A DNA stretch of 64,000 nt from Macrocybe gigantea (lineage: Eukaryota > Basidiomycota > Agaricomycetes > Agaricales > Callistosporiaceae). Position numbers and translations under genes: made by a program. The notes below the pieces were generated by a model. That model was not told the DNA's origin. It ran no database searches and saw only the letters and a program-made list of their open reading frames with translations. Below are positions 1 to 9,689 of the stretch, piece after piece (positions within the stretch are counted from its first letter, which is position 1; each line of letters begins with the position of its first letter). The stretch covers positions 186,001 to 250,000 of the forward strand of contig SJRY01000253.1 in assembly GCA_011319805.1 (NCBI GenBank), written 5' to 3'.

Positions 1-1392
1 CATCCGAATGAGGTACCGAAGGAACCATGGGAGATCATATCTGTAGATCTCATCGGACCCCTCCCCGAATCTCATGGATTTAACGGCGTAATGGTGACAG
101 TAGACCGGTTCACGAAAGGAGCCAAATTCATACCAGTCAACATGGAAATCACGGCAGAAGGAATCGCTCGTAATCTACGCGACATCATATTCTCGAATTA
201 CGGACTCCCAAAGAAAGTTATTAGCGACAGAGGAAGACAATTCGTCTCCGCGTTCATGATGGACCTCTATATGATTTTGGGAATCAAAGGAGCCCCTTCG
301 ACGCCGTACCATCCACAGACCGACGGACAAACAGAACGAGTAAATCAGGAACTGGAACAATACCTGAAACTCTTCGTAAATCATCGGCAAACCGACTGGG
401 CAGACTGGCTACCAATGGCCGAGTTTTCCTATAACAATCGAATTCATTCGGCGACCGGATATTCCCCGTTTTATTTGAACCATGGGCGACATCCGTATAC
501 CGGAAAAGAACCTCCGAAGCATAACGCTAAATCACAGACTGCTGAAGAGTTCGCTGAGATGATGAAGGAAATTCGGACCAAAGCCGAAACCTCCCTGTTG
601 AAAGCCGCTGAAACAATGAAACGGACCTATGACCGGAAACAAAAACCCACCCGAGAATATCATGAGGGCGATCAAGTTTGGTTGGAAGGCACTAATATCA
701 CGACCGACTGACTGACTGATAAGTTAAACGACAAACGGTTTGGCCCTTTCAAAGTCAAACGGTGAATCGGAGAATCGGCGTACGAACTCGAGCTACCAGA
801 ACACTGGCGAATTCACCCCGTTCGAAACGAGTCCGAACTCACCCCGTACACGGCACCGGCGTTTCCGCGACAAAAAGCGGTAATGACTCTGAAACGGCCT
901 CCTCCCATCATTGTGGAAGGAGAGAAACAATACGAAATAGAGGCTGTAATAAACTCTCGATGGAACAGAGGGAAATTACAGTACAGAATACATTGGAAGG
1001 GGTACCCTCTCGAAGATGCCACTTGGGAACCCGCCGAAAACATTAACGGAGATGCGCCGGACGCGGTCGCGAAATTTCATCGCGAGAACCCCGAGGCGCC
1101 ATCCCTAGAAAAAGGACAACGTCAGCTGCCGCCCCGACCTGCACCAAAGAAAGTAGTACGCACCCGCCTCCATCAGACCCAATCGCCAAAGGTCTTGTTC
1201 GACCACACGGCTGATGAAGTCTGGGTCTGCCCACGAGATCAACAAATAAAAATGCTCCCGAGGAAGCAGACCCTTACCGGCTGGATGTCGGACCTGAGCG
1301 AAGTCGAAAATCAGCTGGACGCGGCTTGGCAGGCGTGGCAGCAACGTCGGAACCAGGAAGTCATAGGCGAGGACGAGCGCCAGAAGGACTAG
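1..1392 (+). pseudogene. Ty3/gypsy chromovirus Pol, C-terminal part (integrase plus chromodomain), decayed
   Basis: This is the 3' end of a retrotransposon polyprotein; the reading frame is already open at base 1. The integrase core shows D-L-I-G-P at about 43-57, a DRFTK motif near 100, YGLPKKVISDRG near 205-235 and the HPQTDGQTERVNQELEQYL signature near 310-365, which carries the catalytic Glu. A GPFKV segment near 740 and YELELPEHWRIHPV near 780-825 are typical of these elements. A chromodomain (YEIEAVINSR, then WKGYPLEDATWEP) lies near 930-1035 and normally guides insertion to chromatin. Two in-frame TGA stops (709-711 and 763-765) interrupt the frame; both fit CGA-to-TGA changes. The frame ends at TAG 1390-1392. 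Gag, protease and reverse transcriptase would lie upstream of the window. Domain identity is firm; the stops make this copy inactive. Confidence 0.93.
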
Positions 1393-1437
1393 GAGGATAA
1401 TGAAGAAGAAAAACATGATTGCGAGGACGCAATCCCT

Positions 1438-1450
1438 AAGAGGGGGGTAA
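1438..1450 (+). other. Polypurine tract of the gypsy element
   Basis: A purine run with six consecutive G, followed by TAA, lies directly before the TGTTACG that opens the 3' LTR. In Ty3/gypsy elements this position holds the plus-strand primer site. Position and composition fit; function is inferred. Confidence 0.7.
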
Positions 1451-1694
1451 TGTTACGATTTCAGGCTAATCGTTATCTTGACGACGGGCACATGACACAA
1501 AAGCCACATGACGAACACGTGATAGACGCGACGTGACAAACAAGATATAATACAGCGACTCGAGGAAACCCTACGACAACGACGCGTCAGCGCTGATTAG
1601 GGCGAAGGGTTATTGCGCAGCATCTGCAGGATAACGCATGGAGCGTAGCCGGATCTTGACTCATACAGACGAGGGTTCAAGGTTTCACGTAACA
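1451..1694 (+). mobile_element. 3' LTR of the gypsy element
   Basis: The segment begins TGTTACG and ends CGTAACA, a perfect 7-bp terminal inverted repeat of the TG...CA type expected of an LTR. At 244 bp it is short, as is common in fungal chromoviruses. It sits just after the polypurine tract and 58 bp after the Pol stop. The 5' LTR and the target-site duplication partner lie outside the window, so the right edge rests on the inverted repeat alone. Confidence 0.8.
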
Positions 1695-1704
1695 TGAGGC
1701 TGGT

Positions 1705-2085
1705 ATAGTCGTGGTCCGTGCTTGATAGTCGTAACGTATAAATACCTGAATTGTACATAGTAAAATCCAGCTTCGAGCTGGCTTATAATAGCATTCCTAT
1801 CCCCGCCTCTTATCTCTAAAGGGTTAGTTAGAGTGACCTGCGTGCAGAATTGGTTTTGCGTAGCATTGATCAGGTCTTTGATAAAGCGTGACATGGTGTG
1901 TGTGAGTCTGAGCGAGTCTCGACAAGGCTTAATATCTTATTAGGCTAGACGAATCTTAAAGGACTCGGGCAGACTAAGTGCGAGAGTGGTTTAAGACGAT
2001 GGCAAATGGAATATTAAGCCTAGTGCTACTGGTACATCTGGGAGTCCTTATATACGTTACAGTACTCAAGCACGGACCACGGACT
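1705..2085. repeat. Fragment bounded by an imperfect inverted repeat of about 35 bp
   Basis: GTGGTCCGTGCTTGA at about 1711-1725, followed by CGTAACGTATAAATA, recurs in reverse complement at about 2048-2081. A shorter inverted pair, AGGCTTAATAT, lies inside at about 1926 and 2012. Both outer arms end in a TATA-like stretch. The segment could be a MITE-like element, or two facing LTR fragments. No coding potential was recognised. Confidence 0.45.
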
Positions 2086-5000
2086 GCGCAAATGCTGTGG
2101 GCTGCAGATGAGTAAGACTAAGGAGGAGATGACTTGGAGTGACTAGGGAAGTGGAATGACTCAATGACTGCGCACTGCGCAGCGTGATGGGGGATAAGGG
2201 ATGGGGGAAAGATAAGATAAGAAATTGAATAGTCCTTTTGGGCGGCATCTGTAACAGCTTGCTAATCATAAGCATCCGGATTGTGTCTGGGTGAAGGCTT
2301 GCTCGCCGCAAAGAAATAGTATCACGTCCACCAGAAAAGATACATTCAACAGCCACCGCGGAACCTGTCATATTTGTTATGAAACCTGATATAAGCATGT
2401 AGTGAATGACATACCGGGAATAGTCAGGATATCACGAGCAAGGCAAAAGAGATTGGGAAACTGTGCTTGTCGTCCTTGCCACCATGTCAATAGGTCACAA
2501 GAGTCAAAATCTTCACGAGGTAGCTTGAAATACTCTTCTAACTCATTGCATAAGATATTGTCTTTCTTTTTATATCGCGACGTAAAGTTCATTGTTGCTG
2601 TAGCAGCAGCGACAGCTGACAGCTGGCTGGCGGCCTCAGGATTATGTGATGATGCCGTGGTGCGATTGGCATACTCGTCATTGTAATGTTCTTGAAGGAG
2701 GGTCTTGGATGATGCCAGATAGTTGAGCAGGTCATCGTCACCTGCGTAGTCCTGTTTTAAACCCTCATATGATATCCGAGGATCGAGGACTACAGCAATT
2801 CATTCAGTATCTCTGAAGAGAGGCAAATTGATGACTCACGTGCAGCCCAAATATAAAATGGTGATTCGTCGAACTTGTGATAATAGTCGCTCAGCTTCCA
2901 ATATGCTGCAAGAAGACCACTCTTGATCTGAGGCAGTGTGTGTTCTGCAAGGCTCGCATATACCTCCTTGATATGTGCTTGAAGCCCCCGAAAAATGGCA
3001 TGAGTTGTTAATAGCATAGAGTGTTTCGTGCTAGACATCTGTAAAGTCGCTGAGCGAAAGGCATGCAGCCAGCCTGAGACTTGCTCAATAGCATCCCATT
3101 CAGCTGCCGATAGCTCATAGGCATGCATGTCACGGTTTCGGGCAACAAAATCATCAATCTCCTTCTGATAAGTCAGAGCTCTTTCTGTGCTTTGAAGTGA
3201 GACATCACTGAATCTCGGTATTGAGCACAACTTACGCATCATGTCATCTGTGGATCCCCATTGTGTTTTAACATCGAGAATCAATGTTCTCGGCTGTTGC
3301 TCATTATTGCCATTCTCTTGTAAGGCACTAGCAACCTGTGCGAGCCATTTTTGTTGGTGCTGTGGGCTTGATCGTACAGCGCGAATGGTCTTTCGCAGCT
3401 GTGGCTCCCTCAGCAATATTGTTGTTATGCAGAAAGGCAAGTATATACCTTGTCTACAGTGGGAATAATAACAACTTCCTCCCCATTTGGGGTCTCTTTC
3501 GCCTCCTCAATCTCGTCTAGCAAAGCAAGACCATCCAGGAGGATATCCATCTTTGCTGTAACATTATCTTGGTAGTTTCCACGAGGTGATGCCGCTTTCT
3601 TGACCTCTGATGATGAAATAGCACCAATTCCTTCTAGCAACTGAGAAACACATGAGATAGCACCATCAAGTGCTCCTGACATACACATACCTTCAAAGCA
3701 GCAAGATGAATGGTATGCGGCATGCAACGGAGCCGAATCCAGGATTTGTTGAAATAGATACCTTCTGCACCAGCAAGTGCAATGAGGTTGTCAATGAGAG
3801 TATCATTGTTTGAAGCATTGTCGCACACTGCAGCCATAAACTTTGGCCAGTAAGTATACACTCAGCTTGCTATAGCATTGATTACTTACTCTGTTCTCTA
3901 TGCCATAGAATTTCAACGTTTGCCAAATGGCATCAGCCATGTTAGCACCTGAGTGTTCGCCTTCGAGCTCGCGAAAGTTGATAAGAAGTTCTTCTAAAAG
4001 AATCATCAGCGGAAGCTGTGAGAAATCACTTCTAACACACCCAGACTATCCGTCTTCATAATATAATGTGCAATGATGGCCAAAAAAGCATAGTTATTGC
4101 TCGAGGTCCATGCGTCCAGGGAGATGCTAATTTTACTATCTACATCATCCTGCAAGCACTAATTGAATCAGTGTGAGATTTATAACAGACTAAAGACTCT
4201 CAACTTGAAACATCTGTTTCGTTGCAGCAATGCCATCCTCACCCTTTTTCATAACACGTCACTTGATCCCGTCTCGGCGTGGAATCTTCAATTCAGGATT
4301 GGGATGATGGGCATATGTGAGCATTTCGTGGAATTCTGGGTCATCGACTAAAGAAAAAGGCTGGTCAGTGGCGATGATCCAGTTGCTAATGAGATCCTCG
4401 AAGTGGCTTTGATCCCAGAGTGCCTACAAAATGACTCAGGATGATACGAAAGAGAGCCTAGTTAGGACTCACAGTGGCCGCCTCTCTCTGTTTCTCAAAA
4501 GCATGCTGTATGTTCTGATTGGTTGATTGCAGCATTCCAATTAACTCCGTAATCTTAGCATCATCGATGACCTTCTGACCCGCCGCAATGGCAATTTCGT
4601 CTTCTGTGATTTGATCAGGCTTGCGTTCCTTCAAGGCTTCATATAAGCAATACATGGGTGGGGATGCAGATTTGAGGTTGCCAATGAGACCTGTAAGGCA
4701 ATTAAAGCACATTCCAAGGAGGAACAAATGAACGGACCATTCAATGAATACTTCATCTTCCGTGTCACCGTCAGGACCTTCTTGTGGCCATGAAGACATT
4801 TGTAATGTCTGTCTCCGGACTCTCCGACCTTTCCTTGTGAATTTACATCGACGGGCTCATAGAAGTAATAGATGGGATTAGTTGTGCATTTCGTCTGAGA
4901 AAAGAACATCAAAAAACATCGAGTGCAATGGAATGTCGCATATACCTTCATATTTCCCATTAAAGATTGCTGTATAGACCCCGAACGACTGAGAGGCTGT

Positions 5001-5597
5001 GGCTTGGAGGCTGAATGGCTGTGGTTATCGACGACCTTCTCTACAGAAGCCTTGTCTGATCGCTTCCATTTGGAAGAGCCCCGTCCCGTCTCGGGAATAG
5101 TCTTGGAAGGAAGCATCTCCGCAACCTGCAAGCTAGTGGTCAGAGTTCGAATAAAAGCAATGCAAAAGTCATTCAGACATACCTCGACATTTGACAGAAT
5201 GACTTCCTCGCCCGATGCACTGGACGAGGACTCCGTGTCACCAGTGTAGTTTCCATCATCAGGATCAGAAGCTGCATCCTCGACATCCATACGTAGCCTC
5301 TTTGATTGACGTAGACGTTTCATCTTGTGAGGCTTGAATTGTTGCACTGGTTCACCGTACTCATCGACCTTCTCAAATTCAATTGCATGTGTCAACTTTG
5401 GGTTGTTCCCTATGCGAGCTAACAGAAAAATTGCAGTAATTCCTTGGAGTTGTGAAGGAAAACATATGTCGCATTATCCAGAGAGTTATACCAGAGGTAG
5501 CCAGAGGCTCTTTTTGCTTCGGTATGGGCTGCTCGTCACCCTCAGAATGATACCACTCATGGTCATCAGTGCTGGCAGGCTGGGGCTCCGAGGCCAT
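2066..5597 (-). pseudogene. hAT-family transposase, multi-exon, with premature stop
   Basis: A DDE transposase of the hAT superfamily read on the minus strand, split by many short introns. A start ATG at 5597-5595 (MASEPQPAS) fits; the first intron is 5490-5419. In order: an acidic, Ser-rich N-terminus, a BED-like zinc-finger region (YYFYEPVDVN...HYKCLHG, about 4870-4790), the first catalytic stretch SLDAWTSSNNYAFLAIIAHY (about 4130-4070), CDNASNNDT (about 3830-3810), helical parts (WLHAFRSATLQMSSTKHS), and the C-terminal dimerisation region LEEYFKLPREDFDSCD...WWQGRQAQFPNLF, then AVECIFSGGRDTISLRRAS (about 2560-2290). Similarity fades near 2250, though the last frame runs on to 2066. An in-frame TGA at 4261-4259 breaks a conserved K-R-R-V-M position (CGA to TGA). 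Family call is firm; exon borders are approximate. Confidence 0.85.
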
Positions 5598-5924
5598 GGG
5601 AGGGAATGCGAATGAACGAGGCAAGCGAACTAGGTGAGGAATGAGACTGCTGTCAATTCTCAAAATAAAAAGAATTACATACCGAGGCGCATTATCTGTT
5701 ATTCCATTCGTTGCAGCTCTGGGTGAATTGAAAGATGATAGATCAGATGGTGGTATGGCTGAACATTGAGGAGCAGACTTACCTGTGCCTTGAGTGATGA
5801 TGAGAGAGTCATAGCGCCTCCAACCTCTGTGCTTGCTCCTAGAGCCATGGGTGACTCAAACGAGGTCACACAGAAGGAAAACACCAGACGAAGGACACCA
5901 AGTCTAATCATCATGATCAGTGGA

Positions 5925-6008
5925 TGATGGACACCGAGTCCACATTGTCGTGATCGCTGTGATGAACGATGGACGCCGAGTCCACATCGTTTCGATCGCA
6001 TTGTCAGC
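5925..6008. repeat. Two-unit tandem repeat upstream of the hAT gene
   Basis: Two imperfect units of about 38-43 bp share GATGGACRCCGAGTCCACAT and a GATCGC tail (starts near 5928 and 5967). A weaker related piece (CACCAAGTC...) precedes them. They lie within the hAT element upstream of the first recognised exon. They may be transposase-binding repeats or a decayed minisatellite. Confidence 0.5.
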
Positions 6009-6107
6009 TGAGGATGATGAAACAGAGTGGTAAGGCAAAACCACTCTGCCATTGATAAGACAGAAACTCACCGGAACCGTGGTTGAATCAACAGCCCACG
6101 ATCACCT

Positions 6108-6293
6108 GATTAGTGAAGCCGTATAGCCGTCGACGGCTGTTTCCATGCCGTATCCATATGGGTGCAGATGGGCATACGGCCGTACAATGGATGGCCGTAA
6201 GGAAGGAGTTTTTCTGGCCAGACGGTACGGTGCCGTACAGCCGTATAGTTGAGCCGTATTGACCGTCGATACGGTTACGGTGCGCAGCCCTAC
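6108..6293. repeat. hAT right terminal and subterminal repeats (GCCGTA-rich)
   Basis: The motif GCCGTA/TACGGC, or CCGTA, recurs about a dozen times in both orientations, ending in a minus-strand TAGGGCTGCGCACCGTAACC. hAT elements usually start CAGGG/TAGGG-N-TG-GCA and carry short subterminal motifs bound by the transposase. The element end is therefore placed at about 6293. No matching left terminus or 8-bp target duplication was found near 2.1-2.3 kb, so the left end is probably lost. Confidence 0.6.
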
Positions 6294-6299
6294 GGGTCA

Positions 6300-7150
6300 C
6301 GTGTGCATGTCGGTATCACGTTCTTGGGTAAGCCTAGGGGGCGGGCTTACACATGTCTAGCCAGGACCAGTCCATGAAATCGGCACTTTCCACAGACTAT
6401 TTAGACTCATAATGCATTGAATAGTTGCTAATAACCCATATTTTTGCTAATTAGACAATACTATATCATCTTATAACATCTTCCCTCAAACCCATAACCC
6501 CTTAAAACCCATAGCCCGAGGCCTTTCCCGATCGCTATGGGTTAGGAGGGAGTCGACTGTAGTTGCTAGATTGGCGATGATGCGATTGCGGTAGCCTTCG
6601 TATCGGGCTTCGTCGGTTCCGAGAATTACTTGATATCTCGCTTATGGTACATCGACGAACTTCGGCATCAGATGTCTTGGGCAACGCTCAAAGAAAGTTG
6701 TGCATATAGCGAAATGAGGATTCCCCGTGCTTATTCGCTCCCCAGGATGCCGAAACATGGCTGGAAAACATTGGAATAGAAATCTCAGATATACTGCGTT
6801 GATCCATCAGCGCCTGCTTATCACCTCTCCCCCTCACTGACAGCCTCCTGCCGCCCTCGAAACGCTGCTCAATAGCGTTTTCACATCGCTGCAACGCCAC
6901 ATCCAGCCACGCAAATAGGTCGACGGCTTCAAACTGGCGTATCCCAAAATTCTCGCCCTGTCCCAAATTCTCGTCATTCTAACCTCGGACATCGTTTGTG
7001 TCTGCTGAACGTCAGGGAGCAGACTCGACCGCATCTGTTCACTCACATCTCCTAACCTGAAAGCGGCCAGAACGAGGGAGATCCACCTGGTGCATGCGGT
7101 ATGATAGTCGTTCTGGGATCAAGCTCGCTTTTACGAGACGGTGCGATCAG
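6300..7150. other. Stretch without a supported gene; degenerate coding remnant
   Basis: A hairpin with a 10-bp stem (AACCCATAGC ... GCTATGGGTT) spans about 6504-6544. On the minus strand at about 7050-6690 two overlapping frames together look like one broken protein: MSEVRMTRIWDRARILGYAS in one frame, then FEAVDLFAWLDVALQRCENA in another. I do not recognise the family. It may be a frameshifted remnant of a repeated gene. Nothing else was identified here. Confidence 0.35.
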
Positions 7151-7351
7151 CCAGAAAACACAAACATTTCATTGCAGTCAAGGTCCGAGAAAACTATCTA
7201 TGAGCAGAAAAAACGAGCAATGCAGTGTCCAAATCACAGTACGTAAGATGTGTCCATTTTTTGTGTTTCTTTTTTCCTTTCCATTTTTTTTCTTTTTGTT
7301 GTTTTTGTTTTTGTGAATAGTGCGAGAGTGGATTTAGAAAAAACGAAACGT

Positions 7352-8861
7352 TCAAGAGAGAATATGCTCGAGCCCATCGAAACGGAAGACAAAGTTCTCG
7401 ACATCTTCGGGCGTCACAACAGCTGGAATCTTCTGGCGTATCTTCAGGCCCAAGCTCGCTTTGAAGGTCTTGACACCGACGCGAACACCTGTCCACAATC
7501 TGGCAAGTCTTGAGCCTGATTCCGCCTTGCCCTGGTTGTCCTCGTCGCTGTCCTTGCCTCGATTTGCTGGAACAGGTCGAAGGACCACATCGTTCTCGGC
7601 TGTTTGCCCATGCACCGGAGTGGCGTTGCTGAGTCCCTCGACGATCGGCAGGCCAGAACTGGACAAAATGTCAGCACTAACGACGATGTTAACACTCACC
7701 GGCGACTGCGTCAGCATGGGCGATGAGACCTCCAAGATCGGGGAGAGCAATACGAGAGGCAGCCCTTCAAAGATCGATCCGGGACGTGGCCTCCGCCCAC
7801 TTGTTCTATCGAACCTAAACAGCGATCCAGGGGCACACTGGGTATATGAGGTCTGGAAGCTGTTCTCTTCCTCGTCGTCGGTGAGCGAAGAGTTGACTGC
7901 CGCCCTAGACCTTCTGGCCAGCGCAAGCGACCCGAGGTCAGAGGGATGACCCATCCTAACACCAGACTCATCTTCAGGCTGAACGGAGAGCAGACCATCC
8001 TGTCCACCAGAGCCGAAAGCAGCCCCGATCAGGGACTCGGGCGCGCTGCCAAAATTCCGATCACCAACTTCGTCCGCGATGGAAGAAGAGGAGGCGATCG
8101 AGGCTTCAGACGGCTCAGTGGGCACCGACAACCCGAGCCCGAGTCGAGCGGGGTCTCTGACGGGAGAGTCCCCGCCGTCCGACGTCGAGCCCAGGCCATC
8201 GCAGGAGTTCGCTCTCCCAAACGACCTTCAAGATCGTCCCATTCGGAAAAGGTCATCCGCTCGAACATTCGGTCGATCGCGGCTGACATGGCGGCATTCG
8301 TGGGCTGTCCAGACCCGACTACGAAGACGTCGTCGAAAAGTCAGGCGACGCGCCGAGAGAGGCCAAGTTTTCGTTCGTAGAGCGCGTGGGCGGAGGCGGG
8401 AGTGTGAGTTCAGGAGTACTGACAAGAGCCGGGGTGACAGGAGCACGCGCAGCGGGGGAGAACGAGATGGAAACCATGTCGACGCTGAACACTGGAGAAG
8501 GAGGAGGGTATCGAGAAGCAGGGGTGGCATCAGGAGGAGTAGCAGGCATAACACTATCAGGCTCGGTGGCATAGCTGGCGTCAGCGAGTCCATCCGTGAT
8601 GGATCCAACCATCAGCGTCATCTTCAAGCCAAGCCCCAAACCTTCGGACATGGACATGGACGACACCAATTGGGAAGTCATCACTTGAAACCCGCTGCCG
8701 CCGAGCGAGGAGGCATAAGAGGAGGAGCACGGAACCTTCTGTAAAAAATAACATTGCGGATTAATATAGTGGAACACAGCGCGAATGCTTACATTTCCGG
8801 CATCCAGCAGAGGCTTCAAGGCAGTCTTCTGAGAAAACATCAATGAGGACTGAGTTTGCAT
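7352..8861 (-). CDS. Hypothetical Ser/Pro-rich protein, uncertain model
   Basis: I do not recognise this protein. A plausible start at 8861 (MQTQSSLMFSQKTALKP) is followed by a clean short intron (GTAAGC ... TTTTTTACAG, about 8792-8739) and then a Ser/Pro/Thr-rich stretch (GGSGFQVMTSQ ... TPELTLPPPPT). That frame closes near 8320. Two other open stretches continue on the same strand: one starting MSAAIDRMFERMTFSEWDDL at 8289, and a 259-residue one starting at 8131. I found no splice choice that joins all three in phase. Low-complexity composition and the truncated copy in block B suggest a rapidly changing gene or a pseudogene. Confidence 0.4.
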
Positions 8862-9249
8862 GATATGGTTGAATGTAGAAACAAATGACAGAACGAGAAG
8901 TACAGAGTACGACGGTGATAGCTCGAGGCAGAATCAAATGTGCGGGGCGGTGGTAGGATGTGGTAAAGAGCGGTGAGAGATATCAGGGGCCATTTTGGTT
9001 TTTTATGAAGTGGATAGGGTTACATTGCGAAAACGACTGTCAGAAATGAAAAAGAGATCATAGATAACATGCATCAAATTTTTGCTCCTTTGATTTCAGA
9101 ACAGACCCATTTCCAACTTTGGCTTTCTGCACTCGGCCGCCTGCGTGACGTGCATTGAATTCATGGATGTCTGTTGTCTGCAGGTACACCATATTGACGT
9201 CCCGCAACTCGACAGAAGCACTATGTTCAAGGGAACCGTACAGTACATC

Positions 9250-9510
9250 CTGTTCTGTATCAAGGCGCTTCGGCAAGTCTCGCCATATCTAGTCCAGTCG
9301 CTTGCTCATAGTCGGAGGTCAGGCCTCTGAAGCAGAGGCAGATAAAGCAAGGGCCTGCCGAGTTCCATCGAACTGCCACGTTATGCCACTTTCAGGCTGT
9401 CGCGTCGCCATTGCTGGCACTGTCTTGTTCGGCCGATGTGGTTGATCGCTCTGCATACACTGGAGAACGGAGTGAGCATCGACGTTTCTGCTATCGTGAC
9501 ACTCAAACTA
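9250..9510 (-). pseudogene. Broken copy of the membrane-protein cytoplasmic tail
   Basis: Nucleotide similarity to 14521-14765 is high, but the frame that encodes the tail there (TMAETSTLTPFSS ... PPDYEQAIGLD) is interrupted here by small indels and a stop around the A-x-S-E-A region. No membrane segment or extracellular exons follow upstream. This is a leftover of the duplication rather than a gene. Confidence 0.7.
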
Positions 9511-9689
9511 CAACGATTGGCAATCGTTACAAAGACTGATGGTCATGATCGTCACGGTGATCATTGCGCGGCATAGGAAGACACCAGCACAACTATGCTG
9601 CATCATAAAAGCTGACCGCATGGCAACCTCTTGTGGCCAGCTTGGGATGTAGAAGCAGGGAGTGAGATTCTTCCCGGACTTAGATCGAG

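Larger units (their letters stand above)
7150..9535. repeat. Duplicated block A (long copy)
   Basis: Sequence from about 7150 to 9535 recurs in the same orientation at 13885-14790 (block B) with large internal gaps. Closely matching stretches include 7430-7550 versus 13955-14070, 8870-9170 versus 14165-14425, and 9190-9510 versus 14445-14765. The right part of the block is the C-terminal tail of a membrane protein gene that is intact in block B. Block A therefore carries a broken tail, and block B lacks most of the gene present in block A. Confidence 0.85.

Noticed and set aside
1640..1694. tRNA-like GGGTTCAAGG at the LTR end
   Set aside because: No acceptor, D-arm or anticodon arm can be built around it; it is part of the LTR.
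6108..6293. Possible CRISPR-like array
   Set aside because: The short motifs occur in both orientations at irregular spacing, which fits transposon subterminal repeats; the genome is eukaryotic.
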